From the NCBI RefSeq assembly GCF_000719705.1, contig NZ_JOHO01000004.1, forward strand, positions 62,001-126,000: a stretch of 64,000 bases of DNA, written 5' to 3'. The notes under the pieces were generated by a model. It was given only the letters and a program-made list of their open reading frames with translations, did not search any database and was not told where the DNA came from. The position numbers and the translations under genes are program-made. Shown here piece by piece: positions 1-10,585 of the stretch; positions within the stretch are counted from its first letter, which is position 1, and each line of letters opens with the position of its first letter. This DNA comes from Streptomyces sp. NRRL S-350. Lineage in GTDB: Bacteria; Actinomycetota; Actinomycetes; Streptomycetales; Streptomycetaceae.

Positions 1-227
1 TCGGCCTGCTGGACTGGCTGCGCGCCAACGACCGGCTGCACCGCACCCCGCTGGTGGTCTACACCTCGGTGGACCTCGACCCGCGCGAACTGCCCCGGCT
101 GCGCACCGGCGAGACGGTCCTGTTCCTGGCCGAGCGCTCGACCGGCGAGGACGTCCAGGGCCGGATCGTGGACCTGCTCGGGCGGATCGGCACGATGGGC
201 GAGGCGGGCGTCGTCGCCGCGGGCTGA
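1..227 (+). CDS. C-terminal end of a regulator-like protein (partial)
   Basis: The reading frame is open from base 3 to a TGA at 225-227 and gives about 74 residues; the start lies outside the window. The fragment contains a hydrophobic strand LVVYTS followed by DLDPRELPRLRTGE and a helix ending in IVDLLGRIG. This order resembles the last strand and helix of a receiver (REC) domain, where a Ser/Thr ends the fourth strand and the fifth strand carries a Lys; that Lys is not obvious here. Such tails occur in hybrid kinases and response regulators of actinomycetes. The identity of the missing part cannot be judged. It converges on the acyl-CoA ligase gene and the two share one strong hairpin terminator. 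Confidence 0.55.
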   Translation, partial: GLLDWLRANDRLHRTPLVVYTSVDLDPRELPRLRTGETVLFLAERSTGEDVQGRIVDLLGRIGTMGEAGVVAAG

Positions 228-282
228 TCCGCTGTGCCGTCTGTTCCGCCCCCGGGTCGCCCGCGCCCCCGGGAGAGCGAGC

Positions 283-321
283 GGGCCGGCCGTCCCCGTC
301 CGGTACGGGGACGGCCGGCCC
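283..321. terminator. Bidirectional hairpin terminator
   Basis: A perfect 17-bp stem (283-299 with 305-321) closes a 5-base loop. It sits between the stop codons of two convergent genes, at 227 and 338, so it can end transcripts from both sides. Confidence 0.8.
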
Positions 322-337
322 GGTGCCGTCCCTGCGG

Positions 338-1999
<1,662 letters not shown>

Positions 2000-2166
2000 G
2001 GGTCCTCCTTGACCTGGCGGCACTGCCGGTGCGCCTGCGGCACCTACTGGGCGGTAGTGCGCGCGGACCTGCCCGATTTTGCCGCCCGGACCGCCCGCTG
2101 TCAGCATCCCGACCCCGTTGCACGGGTCACGGCGTCACCCGGTCCGCCCGGCGGGCGGGCGGGCGG

Positions 2167-3483
2167 TCAGCTCCGCTCGCGGCGGCAGAGGTGGAGGGAG
2201 TTGACGGGATCGGGGGTGTAGGTGGGGTCGAGGGCCCAGCCCTGTTCGGCGGCGATGCGCAGGGCCTGGTGGGCGCCGGCGCCGCGGTAGGTCGCGCGGT
2301 TGAGCCGGATGCGGCGCAGGTAGGTGCCGTCGGGGGCGGTGATCCGGCGGTAGCTCTCGGCGGTGCGGGCGAGTTCACGGGTGCCGTCGCGCTTGAGGAT
2401 GCGGCGGACGTGGCGGTCCCAGGCGGCGGGACTGCCGGTGAACTCGGCCCGGAAGGCGCGCGGACCGACCGTCCAGCGGGCGCCCCAGCGCTCCCAGTGG
2501 TCCGGCTCGGGGCGGTTCACCCAGAACGTGAGCAGGAAGATCACCGGGACGTAGACGATCTGCAGCAGGAACACGAACGGGAGCAGCAGCGCGGAGCGGG
2601 ACGGCTGCGGGCCCCACGGGGTGCCGGGAGCGGCGGGCGGGTCCTGCGGGGACGGGGCGCTCAGGCCGGTCGGGGCGGGGAAGCGGCGGGCGAGCTTGAC
2701 GTGCTCGGCATCGGTGCCGCTGCCGGTGCCGACGCCGCTGCCGGTGCCCGGCAGCACCCCGTGCCAGCCCTGCCGCTCGGCGAGCCGGACCACGCCGTCC
2801 GCGCCGAGGCCCCGGTAGAGGCGCACGGCGAGCCGGACCGACACCTCCCGGCCCAGGTCGGCCTGCACCTCGCCGCCGCCGGCCGCGTGACCGGCCTCGG
2901 CCGCGGCGATGCGGCGCCGGAGGATCGGGGTGACGTAGCGCTCCCAGTCCTCCGGGCGGCCGGTCAGCTCGGCGCGCAGGCGGCGCGGCGGCATGAAGCT
3001 GCGGTTGACCCGCAGCCAGCCGTCGGAGGAGGGGCCGCTCCCGTTGTACTCGGCGAAGATCAGGACCACGAACAGGAACACCAGGCCGACGACCCAGAGC
3101 GGGGCGTAGATCCACTGCAGGAGGAACTGGATCAGCACGCCGACGGGGCTGCGGCGCGGCGCGGGGCCGGGGAAGCCGCCGGGCTGCGGTCGCGAGTCGA
3201 GCTGCGGCTGCGGCTGCGGCTGCGGCTGCGGCTGCGGCTGCGGCTGCGGCTGCGGCTGCGGCTGCGAGCCGAACTGCGCGGCAGCGTACGGCGGTTGGGC
3301 GGAGGCAGGCGGCTGCGGGGCGAGCGGCTGCGAGGGGTACGGCTGCGGCGGCACCGGCTGTGCGTACGGGTTCTGCCCGGGCGGCACCTGCCCGTACGGG
3401 CTCGGCGACGGCACCGCGCCGTAGCCGTCCGCGGCTCCCTGGCCGTACCCGCCGGTTCCGCCGTACTCCTGACCGTTCGGCAT
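2167..3483 (-). CDS. Membrane protein with a duplicated TM-plus-soluble module
   Basis: About 438 residues, no recognised family. The N terminus (about 1-110) is rich in Gly, Tyr, Pro and Gln and includes an 11-fold Pro-Gln run. Two similar modules follow. Each begins with a paired hydrophobic stretch (QWIYAPLWVVGLVFLF in the first; LLLPFVFLLQIVYVPVIF in the second). Each continues with a soluble part holding WxR...R.FRAE.TG.P..WxR.V..IL.R and ending in ...YRG.GA...LR.A..QGW. The start ATG at 3483 has GGAGGGGG 5 bases upstream. The duplication suggests a bilobed cytoplasmic domain held at the membrane; the function is unknown. It lies 100 bp downstream of the DUF1906 gene on the same strand. 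Confidence 0.75.
   Translation of the reverse strand: MPNGQEYGGTGGYGQGAADGYGAVPSPSPYGQVPPGQNPYAQPVPPQPYPSQPLAPQPPASAQPPYAAAQFGSQPQPQPQPQPQPQPQPQPQPQLDSRPQPGGFPGPAPRRSPVGVLIQFLLQWIYAPLWVVGLVFLFVVLIFAEYNGSGPSSDGWLRVNRSFMPPRRLRAELTGRPEDWERYVTPILRRRIAAAEAGHAAGGGEVQADLGREVSVRLAVRLYRGLGADGVVRLAERQGWHGVLPGTGSGVGTGSGTDAEHVKLARRFPAPTGLSAPSPQDPPAAPGTPWGPQPSRSALLLPFVFLLQIVYVPVIFLLTFWVNRPEPDHWERWGARWTVGPRAFRAEFTGSPAAWDRHVRRILKRDGTRELARTAESYRRITAPDGTYLRRIRLNRATYRGAGAHQALRIAAEQGWALDPTYTPDPVNSLHLCRRERS
3201..3266 (-). repeat. 6-bp tandem repeat inside coding sequence (Pro-Gln run)
   Basis: Eleven copies of gctgcg (plus strand) encode alternating Pro-Gln on the minus strand. Its length is a multiple of three, so copy-number slippage would keep the frame of the host gene. 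Confidence 0.9.
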
Positions 3484-3583
3484 TCCGCCCCCTCCGCTGT
3501 GACCGGGGGCCACCCTACCGGCGGGCCCCTCGGGGCGGCCCTCCGCCGACGGACCCCGGGCGACGGGCTCCAGCCGACGGGCC

Positions 3584-4453
3584 TCAGCCGGCGGTGGGGC
3601 CGTCCACCTGGTTGCGGTCGATGGTGAGGGCGGCACCGCCGTACGTCTCCTCGACGTTGCCGTGGTACTGGTGGACGCGCTGGTGGAGGCCCCAGAGGTC
3701 GGGGGTCAGGGCGCCGGAGCCGGCGGTGTCGGCGTGGTCGTCCCAGCGGGCGTACCAGAGCGCGTCGGGCATCGGGGAGCTGCCGGCCCGGGCGGCGGCG
3801 GCGAGGTCGGTGATGCCGGAGTCGAGGCTGGAGTAGAAGCCGGAGCGGTAGCCGGCGGAGTGCAGGGCCTGGGTCCAGCCGAGGGTGAAGTCGACCACGG
3901 CCTGGCTGCAGGCCGGGTCGCGCAGTGGATAGGCCTCGATGTCCAGGTAGACCGGGCTGCCGACGCCGAACCCGAGCGGCTGCAGCGCGCGGACGGCCTC
4001 GCCGGCCTCGTCCCGGCCCTGCTGGACGGCGTTCGCCGGGTCGATCCGCCGGGGCTTGCTGCTCTGGTCGGCGCACGGCGCCTGCAGTCCCACGTGCACC
4101 GGCAGGAAGCGCCAGCCCAGGGCGCGGGCCTGGCGCACCCAGTCGGCGGTGAGCCGGGGCTGGCCGCAGCCGCGCTGGGAGCCGCTGGTGTAGATGCCGA
4201 CCGCCCCGTACGGGGAGGTGCCGCGCCAGGCCCGCAGGGTGTCGAGCGGGGGTGCGGCGCAAGCGTCGAAGGCGGCGCCGCTCCAGGTCTCGCGGTACCG
4301 GGGTGGGGCGCCGCGGTCGGGGAGGGTGACGGCCCGGATGCGGGGGACGGCGGTGGTCCGGGCGGCGGCTCCGGCGCTCACGCCCGTCCCGTCGGTGGCC
4401 AGCAGGAGCACGAGGGAGGCGGCGAGGAGGGCCGCTGGGCGGAGATAGCGCAT
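3584..4453 (-). CDS. Secreted DUF1906 (Rv2525c-like) glycoside-hydrolase-like protein
   Basis: 289 residues with a signal peptide (MRYLRPAALLAASLVLLLA, then an Ala-rich cleavage region). The mature part matches the DUF1906/Rv2525c-like TIM-barrel family: an early GxAFDACAAPP region, GIYTSG, then GWRFLPVHVGLQAPC, and the acidic VYLDIEAYPL strand that sits where glycoside hydrolases carry catalytic acids. FYSSLDSGI and a late WYARWDD follow, and the C-terminal end is IDRNQVDG. Family members are exported, often by Tat, and are linked to cell-wall or polysaccharide processing; the reaction is not established. No twin-Arg pair is clear here. ATG 4453 has AAGG 6 bases upstream. Confidence 0.85.
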   Translation of the reverse strand: MRYLRPAALLAASLVLLLATDGTGVSAGAAARTTAVPRIRAVTLPDRGAPPRYRETWSGAAFDACAAPPLDTLRAWRGTSPYGAVGIYTSGSQRGCGQPRLTADWVRQARALGWRFLPVHVGLQAPCADQSSKPRRIDPANAVQQGRDEAGEAVRALQPLGFGVGSPVYLDIEAYPLRDPACSQAVVDFTLGWTQALHSAGYRSGFYSSLDSGITDLAAAARAGSSPMPDALWYARWDDHADTAGSGALTPDLWGLHQRVHQYHGNVEETYGGAALTIDRNQVDGPTAG

Positions 4454-4605
4454 CCAGCCTTGCTACTGACGAACCGTCGGGCGAATCCGGCAACCACGCC
4501 GTGGGCCTCGCCGGGGTCCACCCTTTCGGACGCACCCGTCCACTTCCGTCCCGATATTTGTAACGAGCTTGCCGCTTCATCACTCCTTACGGCAAACTCG
4601 CCGCT

Positions 4606-5637
4606 ATGCCCACGTCCCACACCAGCGAAACCTCCGCCGCCTCGTCATCGGCCGCCGCCGTCGCCGAGGCCCTTGCCGCGCCGACCGCCCCCACGGGCGG
4701 GCCGGCCGGCGAGCGGGGCGGCGGGCACGAGCGGGAGGGCGGGCACGAGCTCGGCGGCGGGCACGGGCGGGGCGGCTGGGAGAGGATTCCGGCGCCGCTT
4801 CTCTGCCTGACCGCGATGTTCCTGGTGCAGACCGGCATCGCTCTGTCCAAGCCGCTCTTCGGCCCGCTCGGCGTCAGCGGCACGACCTTCCTGCGGCTCG
4901 GCTTCGCCGCCGTCATCCTGCTCGCCGCCACGCGCCCGAAGCTGCGCGACAAGCGCCCCCGAGACCTCGCCGCGGCCGCGCTGCTCGGCGTGGCCTCGGC
5001 CGGGATGACCTTCCTGTTCGCCGGGGCGGTCGACCGGCTGCCGATGGGCACCGCCGCGACCATCGAGTTCCTCGGTCCGCTCGCGGTCGCCCTGGTCTTC
5101 GCCCGACGCGCCAGCCACCTGCTCTGGGCGCTGCTCGCGGCCGCCGGCGTGGCACTGCTCACCCTGCTCGGCGAGGGCGACGGCGGGGGCTCGCTCGACC
5201 CGGTCGGCCTGCTGTACGCCTTCGGGGCGGCCGCCTGCTACGCGCTGTACATCCTGTTCACCGACAAGGTCGGCGCGACCTTCCAGGGGTTCCAGGGCCT
5301 GGCCGTGTCGATGACGGTCGGCGCGCTGACGCTGGCCCCGTTCGGGCTCGGCGAGGCCTGGCACGGGCTGACGGCCCCCGACGCCTCACCGCTGGTGCTG
5401 CTCGCGGCGGTCGCCGGGGTGTCGCTGCTGCTGCCGGTGATCCCGTACGCGCTGGAGATGACCGCGCTGCGCCGGATGCCGCAGCGGGTGTTCAGCGTGC
5501 TGGTCAGCCTGGAGCCGGCGGTCAGCGCGCTGGTCGGACTGGTGGTGCTGGGCCAACTGCTGGGCGTGCCTCAGCTGGCCGGGATCGGTTGCGTGGTGGC
5601 GGCCAGCGTCGGCGCCACGCTGGCGGGGCGGCGGTAG
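4606..5637 (+). CDS. EamA-family (RhtA-like) membrane exporter
   Basis: 343 residues with ten predicted membrane segments after a polar, Gly/His-rich N-terminal tail of about 60 residues. The C-terminal half has the RhtA signature: a stretch ending IPYALEMTALRRMPQRVFSV, then LVSLEPAVSALVGLVVLGQ. RhtA proteins export threonine, homoserine or related amino acids; the substrate here is not known. No clear ribosome binding site precedes ATG 4606. TTGCCG (4569-4574) and CAAACT (4593-4598) could be a weak promoter that gives an almost leaderless message. The upstream gene is divergent. Confidence 0.85.
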   Translation: MPTSHTSETSAASSSAAAVAEALAAPTAPTGGPAGERGGGHEREGGHELGGGHGRGGWERIPAPLLCLTAMFLVQTGIALSKPLFGPLGVSGTTFLRLGFAAVILLAATRPKLRDKRPRDLAAAALLGVASAGMTFLFAGAVDRLPMGTAATIEFLGPLAVALVFARRASHLLWALLAAAGVALLTLLGEGDGGGSLDPVGLLYAFGAAACYALYILFTDKVGATFQGFQGLAVSMTVGALTLAPFGLGEAWHGLTAPDASPLVLLAAVAGVSLLLPVIPYALEMTALRRMPQRVFSVLVSLEPAVSALVGLVVLGQLLGVPQLAGIGCVVAASVGATLAGRR

Positions 5638-5648
5638 GCCCCGCCCCG

Positions 5649-5713
5649 CGGCCAGCGCCTCACGGCCCGTGCCTCACGGCCAGAGCCCCGCGGCCCGCGC
5701 CTTACGGCCAGAG
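5649..5713. repeat. 14-bp tandem repeat between convergent genes
   Basis: Four full units of the type CGGCC(A/C)G(C/T/A)GCC(T/C)(C/T)(A/G) at 5649, 5663, 5677 and 5691 and a partial fifth at 5705. The array begins just after the EamA stop and runs over the stop codon of the PNPOx-family gene (5702-5704). Confidence 0.75.
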
Positions 5714-6538
5714 CAGGGTGCGCGACCACTCCGGCGAGCTGACGGGGCCGGTGCGGGTGTAGCGCAGGCGGACGTGCCGGCGCTGGGCGTCGCCCTGCCA
5801 GAACTCCACCTCGTGCGCCCACAGGGTGTAGACCGCGTGCCCCGGCGCCACGGCGTCCGGGTGCGTCTCCAGCCGTCGACGGGCGACCGCCACCGCCTCG
5901 TCGTAGTCGGCGAGCGAGGCCAGCGGCTCGCTCTGCCGCCCGACCAGCGCACCGACCCGGGCGGCGGGCGTACGGGTGGCGAACTCTGCGGCGGCGACCA
6001 GGTCGGCGGCCCGCTCGACGGTGCCGCGCACCCGGACCTGACGGCCCAGCTGCGGCCAGTAGACGGTCAGCGCGGCCGCCGGGTGATCGGCGAGCTGGCG
6101 GCCCTTGGGGCTGTCGGCGGCGGCGGAGAAGTTCCAGCCGGTGCCGCCGGCGTCGACGTCGCGCAGCACCAGCACCCGGGCGTCCGGCATGCCGTCCGCA
6201 TCGACGGTGGAGAGGGTGAACGCCTGCGGATCCAGGACCCCGGCGGCCAGCGCGGTGGCGAGCCAGTCCACGAACAGCGGCCCGGGCTCCGCGGGGGCGC
6301 CGTCATGGTCGAAGGACGGCAGCGGGCGGGCCATCGGCGGGCGGCCGAGCAGCAGCTCGGGGACGGACCTTGGCTCGGGCCTGGGCTCGGGGTTCGACTC
6401 GGGGTTCGACTCGCCCCTCGACTCGGGCCGGCGCTCGCCGGCCGGCTCGGCTGCCGAGCCCGGGCGGGCGTCCGCCTGCGGCTCCGGTGCGGGACCGGCC
6501 TCGCCGGGGCCCGTCAGGCCCTCCTCCTCAGCCGCCAT
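5702..6538 (-). CDS. Pyridoxamine 5'-phosphate oxidase family protein (PdxH-like)
   Basis: 278 residues. After a low-complexity tail of about 60 residues rich in PE/PR repeats comes a PNPOx-type split-barrel: an AFTLSTVDADGMPDARVLVL FMN-binding strand pair, then NFSAAADSPKGRQLADHPAAAL, RQVRVRGTVER, and the C-terminal PdxH signature VEFWQGDAQRRHVRLRYTR ending in LLWP. These match FMN-dependent pyridoxine/pyridoxamine 5'-phosphate oxidase, which makes pyridoxal 5'-phosphate. Actinomycetes have several paralogs, so the vitamin B6 role is likely but not certain. The start ATG at 6538 has AAGGAAGG 7 bases upstream; a GTG lies one codon earlier. Confidence 0.8.
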   Translation of the reverse strand: MAAEEEGLTGPGEAGPAPEPQADARPGSAAEPAGERRPESRGESNPESNPEPRPEPRSVPELLLGRPPMARPLPSFDHDGAPAEPGPLFVDWLATALAAGVLDPQAFTLSTVDADGMPDARVLVLRDVDAGGTGWNFSAAADSPKGRQLADHPAAALTVYWPQLGRQVRVRGTVERAADLVAAAEFATRTPAARVGALVGRQSEPLASLADYDEAVAVARRRLETHPDAVAPGHAVYTLWAHEVEFWQGDAQRRHVRLRYTRTGPVSSPEWSRTLLWP

Positions 6539-6999
6539 CACGCACCCTTCCTTCCGGTTGCCGCGGTCGCCACCCCGGCCGGGCCGCCCTTCCGGGCCCG
6601 GGCACGCGGTGCGCTGTCGGAGCGCAACCGTACCGCCGCGGGCCGACGGACCCGGGCGCGGGCCCTGGCTGGGCGGATCACGCCCGCTCGGCGGGGCGGC
6701 CGCGGACACACTCGTGGGCGGTGCCGATGGCGGCACCGCCCACGGGGCCGGTTTCGCGGTGACCCTTTCCGCTGGCCGGTCGATGCGCTGTTCCCTCTGT
6801 GATGCGCGGATCCCTCTGGTTGTCCGGTTGTTCCGGCGTTCGGTGCCGTTGCTGCCGTTCCGGTCCGCTGTTTCCAGGCCGGTCCGATCGGACCGGTTGC
6901 GAACCCGTCCGCGGTTGCTCAGCCCACCTGCGGCCACCCGTCTCCGGCGCCCCCGCCTTCGATGGTGCCCGGTGTGCTCACGCGGTCAGCCGGGGCAGG
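6539..6999. other. Intergenic stretch with an 18-bp palindrome
   Basis: No coding region is convincing here. A perfect palindrome CCGGTCCGATCGGACCGG lies at 6879-6896, about 105 bases past the end of the small secreted gene and 340 bases before the PNPOx start. It could be an operator or part of a terminator; no T-run follows it. Confidence 0.5.
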
Positions 7000-7329
7000 T
7001 CAGCTGAAGACCGGAGCGAAGATGACGTTGACGTTCTTGTTGCCCTGGCCGGCCAGGACGGCACCCGCGTTGTCCTTCACGGCGAGGGTGTTGTCCTGGT
7101 TCGAGGCACCGGAGCCGGTGGCCGTCTGCTGGGTGGACACGTAGTTGCCGTCGACCCCGCCGAAGACGTTGCCCGTGCCCACGTTGGACACCACGCCGGC
7201 GTTGGAGCCGGCCGCGGCACCCGCGCCGTTGTCGGCGGCCGCGGCACCGGCACCCGCCAGCAGCAGACCCGCCGCGAGCGGGCCGGCGAGTAGGAGTCCG
7301 ACCGTTCGGGGTGTGTACCTGCGAGCCAT
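7000..7329 (-). CDS. Small secreted Asn/Gly-rich protein
   Basis: 109 residues. A signal peptide (MARRYTPRTVGLLLAGPLA, then an Ala-rich stretch ending AAAADN) is followed by about 75 residues rich in Asn, Gly, Val and Gln, for example SNVGTGNVFGGV, STQQTATGSGASNQDN and GQGNKNVNVIFAPVFS. Composition and size recall the surface-active chaplins and rodlins of sporulating actinomycetes, but the conserved chaplin core and the paired cysteines are absent, so I do not assign it to them. ATG 7329 has GGAGG 6 bases upstream. It may be a cell-surface or self-assembling protein; this is inference from composition. Confidence 0.75.
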   Translation of the reverse strand: MARRYTPRTVGLLLAGPLAAGLLLAGAGAAAADNGAGAAAGSNAGVVSNVGTGNVFGGVDGNYVSTQQTATGSGASNQDNTLAVKDNAGAVLAGQGNKNVNVIFAPVFS

Positions 7330-7784
7330 GAAAGCCTCCAAGAAGCTGTTAATCGTCCAATAGTCGAGCACGGTGTGCAAGGTTCGCCGGCCAGACGAAC
7401 ACCTGCGGGCTGCGACGCCGGGAGAAAGACTTCCGCAACAAATCGACAAAGCACTAGTCAGCCCCGCAATTTTCGCCCGTTTGCGTGATATCCACCCAGG
7501 TCCCGCATGGCGGCATGAAAATCGGACAAGGCGCGGCAATATGCCTGTTGAGCTGTGGCTTTACTCGAATCGACGCGGAGCGCACGCTCACCGGAGAGGG
7601 CGCTCGGCGTCCAGCAAGCCACTGGTCGCACCACCCGGTCGCACACAAGTCGCGAATGCGCCCGGACAGGTCCAATCACTCTTCGATGTCGACTTTTCGG
7701 CCATTCACAGACCATCGGAAAGTCGTATCGATACCCGGCCGCACAGGCGGGCATGACGGAGCCGCCCGGGCCGGCTATCGGAAA
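7330..7784. other. Intergenic stretch, lower GC than surroundings
   Basis: This lies upstream of the small secreted gene and downstream of the FAD oxidase gene, both on the minus strand. It is noticeably richer in A/T than neighbouring DNA and has no frame with actinomycete codon bias. It probably holds the promoter of the secreted gene; TTGCAC with a hexamer GACGAT 17 bases downstream on the minus strand (about 7376 to 7348) is a weak candidate. Confidence 0.45.
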
Positions 7785-9149
7785 TCAGACCATCTTGCCC
7801 GGGTTCAGGATGCCCAACGGATCGAAGACCGCCTTCAACTGCCGCTGCAGGTCCAGCGCCACCGGGCCCAGCTCGCGGGCCAGCCAGTCCCGCTTGAGCA
7901 GCCCCACCCCGTGCTCCCCGGTGATCGTGCCGCCCAGCTCCAGTCCGAGCGCCATGATCTCGTCGAACGAACGCTGCGCCCGGACGACCTGCTCACCGTC
8001 CGCGGCGTCGAAGATCACGATCGGATGGGTGTTGCCGTCCCCGGCATGGCTGACCACCCCGATGGTCAGGCCGTGCCGCTCCGCGATCACCGCGACACCG
8101 TTCAGCATCTCGGCCAGCCGGGAACGCGGCACCGCCACGTCGTCGATCATCGTGGTGCCCAGCCGGTCCATCGCGGGCAGCGCCAGCCGCCGGGCGGCCA
8201 GCAGCAGGTCGGACTCCGCCTGGTCCTCGGCCGGCACCACCTCGGTCGCCCCGGCATCCCGGCACAGCTGCGCGGCCCGCGCCAGCTCCCCCTCCCGGTC
8301 CGGCCCGTCGAAGGCCACCAGCAGCAGCGCCTGGGTGGACTCCGGCAACCCCATCTGCCCCAGCTCGTTGACGGCCCGCACCGAGACCGTGTCCATCAGC
8401 TCCATCAACGACGGGGTCAGGCCGCGCGCCATCACCTCGCAGACCGCCGCGCCCGCCGCGTCCGCGCTCGGGAACTCGGCCGCCAGCGCCAGCTGCGGAG
8501 CCGGCGCGGGCCTCAGCGCCAGAACCGCCCGGACCACCACGCCGAGCGTCCCCTCCGAGCCGACGAACAGCCGGGTCAGGTCGTAGCCCGCCACCCCCTT
8601 GGCCGTCCGGCGGCCGGTGGACAGCAGCCGCCCGTCCGCCAGCACCACGTCCAGGCCGAGGACGTACTCGCTGGTGACGCCGTACTTCACGCAGCAGAGC
8701 CCACCCGCGCCGGTGCCGATGTTGCCGCCGATCGTGCACGACTCCCAACTGGACGGATCCGGCGGGTACGACAGGCCCGACTCCTCCGCCTTGCGCGAGA
8801 GTTCGGCGTTCACCACGCCGGGCTCGACGACCGCGATCCGGTTCACCGGATCGATCTCCAGGATCCGGTTCAACTTCACCAGGGACAGCACGATGCAGCC
8901 GTCCACCGCGTTCGCGGCCCCCGACAACCCCGTCCGGGCGCCCTGCGGCACCACCGGCACGCTCAGCTCCGTCGCGGTGCGCATCACGTGCTGAACCTGC
9001 TCGACCGTCTCCGGGAACACCACCGCGGCGGGCACACCGGCCGCACAGAACCCCGCCATGTCGCGGCTGTACGCGACGGTCACGTCGGGATCCACCACGA
9101 CGGCCCCGGTCGGGAGGCCCTGCACCAGTCGGTCCGTCAGATCGCCCAT
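7785..9149 (-). CDS. FAD-linked oxidase, GlcD-type (2-hydroxyacid dehydrogenase)
   Basis: 454 residues with the PCMH/VAO FAD-binding domain followed by the FAD-oxidase C domain. Visible landmarks are the N-terminal MAGFCAAGVPAAVVFPETVE, the FAD-pyrophosphate loop PQGARTGLSGAAN, the GGNIGTGAGGLCCVKYG motif, GLDVVLADG, and the C-terminal GEHGVGLLKR. These are typical of glycolate/D-lactate dehydrogenase-like flavoproteins that oxidise 2-hydroxyacids to 2-oxoacids. Substrate and electron acceptor are not determined. ATG 9149 has GGAGG 5 bases upstream. The gene stands alone. Confidence 0.9.
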   Translation of the reverse strand: MGDLTDRLVQGLPTGAVVVDPDVTVAYSRDMAGFCAAGVPAAVVFPETVEQVQHVMRTATELSVPVVPQGARTGLSGAANAVDGCIVLSLVKLNRILEIDPVNRIAVVEPGVVNAELSRKAEESGLSYPPDPSSWESCTIGGNIGTGAGGLCCVKYGVTSEYVLGLDVVLADGRLLSTGRRTAKGVAGYDLTRLFVGSEGTLGVVVRAVLALRPAPAPQLALAAEFPSADAAGAAVCEVMARGLTPSLMELMDTVSVRAVNELGQMGLPESTQALLLVAFDGPDREGELARAAQLCRDAGATEVVPAEDQAESDLLLAARRLALPAMDRLGTTMIDDVAVPRSRLAEMLNGVAVIAERHGLTIGVVSHAGDGNTHPIVIFDAADGEQVVRAQRSFDEIMALGLELGGTITGEHGVGLLKRDWLARELGPVALDLQRQLKAVFDPLGILNPGKMV

Positions 9150-9317
9150 CGCCGCCTCCGCTCACCGCCCGACCGCCGCCACCTCCGCACTCTGCCCGGA
9201 CGGCGGGAGCCGGGCAAGTGGGCCCGGTCCGTCGCGGGCCGGGCCGTTGCCGGGGGCCGTCCAACGCGGGACGTCCGGCGGGGGCCGTCCTGGCCGGGGT
9301 GCCGCCGCCCGGCCGGA

Positions 9318-10577
9318 TCAGGCGCGGCGCAGGGCCGGGGTGGCCAGGGCGGCGAGGCCGGCGGCGGCGGTGGCGAGGGCACAGAGGAGGGTGGGCAGGG
9401 CGGCGCCGGCGCGGTCGGCGAGCAGGCCCAGCAGGACGTTCGACAGCACCAGCGCCAGGCTCTGCACGAGCGTGAGCAGTGACTGGACACGGGAGAGGTG
9501 GGACGGCGGCGCGCCCGTCAGTACCAGCGGACCGAGGTGGCAGGCGAACAGCCCCGAGCCGACCCCCGCCACCGTGCTGCCGACCACCGCCGGCACCGGC
9601 CCGGCGGCCGGCGCCAGCAGGGCGATCCCCGCCGACGCCGTGCAGAGCCCGGCCGCCGCCCCCGCACCGGCCCGGGGCAGCCCGCCCCGCCAGGCGACCA
9701 GGGCCGCCACCGCGAGCACCCCGGCCGCCTGCCCGCCCGTCACCAGTCCGGCCGTGCCCGCCGTCCAGCCGTGCGCCCGGGCGAGCAGCGGACCGAGGAG
9801 CGACACCACCGGCAGCAGGGCGCCGGCGGCCGCCCCCGTGAGCAGCAGCGCGGCCCGCAGCAGCGGGTCGCCCATGGCGAGCCGGACGCCGGACGCGGCC
9901 TCGCGCAGCAGGCCGGCCGAGGCGGCACCGGGCACGGCACCGGGCACGGCAGGGGGCGTCTCCGGCGTCGGCCGGACCCGCAGCAGGACCAGCAGGACGA
10001 CCCCGAAGCTCACCGCGTCCGCCGCCGCGGCACCGGACAGCCCGCCGACGGCGACCAGCAAACCGCCCAGCGGCGCGCCGATCAGGACAGCGCTCTGCCC
10101 GCCGGCCTGGCGCAGGGCGAGTGCCCGGGGCAGCCGGTCGGCGGGCACCAGGCGGGCCGGCATCGACCCGGCCGCGGGGAGGAGGAAGGCGTCGACCGTG
10201 CCGATCACGGCCGCCGACACCACCAACAGCCACAGCGGCGTCCCCGGTGCGCCCGGGCCGCCGGCACCGTCCGCGCCGCCCGCCACGCACGCCAGGGCGG
10301 CGGTCGCGGCGAGCATCACCGCGTCGGCGGCGACCATCACCCGTCGGGCGCCGAACCGGTCCGCGGCCGCGCCGCCCGGCAGGAGCAGCACGGTGCGCGG
10401 CACGGTGATCGCCGTCAGGACGAGGCCCGCTGCCCCGCCACCGTGTGCGGAGGCCGCCCAGCCGAGGGCGAAGTACAGCGCGGCGTCGCCGAGCAGCCCG
10501 GCCTGGGCCCCGGCCAGCCAGAGCAGGTACGGCCCGGGGAGCGCCGCCGGTGGCGGCTCGGAGGAGGCGGTGGTCAT
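9318..10577 (-). CDS. MFS transporter, probable MerR-controlled drug exporter
   Basis: About 419 residues, almost wholly hydrophobic with about twelve membrane segments. The loop between segments 2 and 3 carries the MFS signature GGAAADRFGARRVMVAAD. It resembles the short MFS permeases (enterobactin exporter/MefE-like group) that export drugs or siderophores. The start ATG 10577 lacks a ribosome binding site. A MerR-type promoter ends 8 bases upstream, so the message is probably leaderless. The gene follows the MerR regulator after 52 bp on the same strand, which makes the regulator-exporter relation likely. Confidence 0.88.
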   Translation of the reverse strand: MTTASSEPPPAALPGPYLLWLAGAQAGLLGDAALYFALGWAASAHGGGAAGLVLTAITVPRTVLLLPGGAAADRFGARRVMVAADAVMLAATAALACVAGGADGAGGPGAPGTPLWLLVVSAAVIGTVDAFLLPAAGSMPARLVPADRLPRALALRQAGGQSAVLIGAPLGGLLVAVGGLSGAAAADAVSFGVVLLVLLRVRPTPETPPAVPGAVPGAASAGLLREAASGVRLAMGDPLLRAALLLTGAAAGALLPVVSLLGPLLARAHGWTAGTAGLVTGGQAAGVLAVAALVAWRGGLPRAGAGAAAGLCTASAGIALLAPAAGPVPAVVGSTVAGVGSGLFACHLGPLVLTGAPPSHLSRVQSLLTLVQSLALVLSNVLLGLLADRAGAALPTLLCALATAAAGLAALATPALRRA

Positions 10578-10585
10578 GCCCGGCG

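Noticed and set aside
7993..10290. A 765-codon minus-strand frame joining the FAD oxidase and MFS genes
   Set aside because: It is out of frame with both genes on the same strand, both of which have strong motifs and proper starts.
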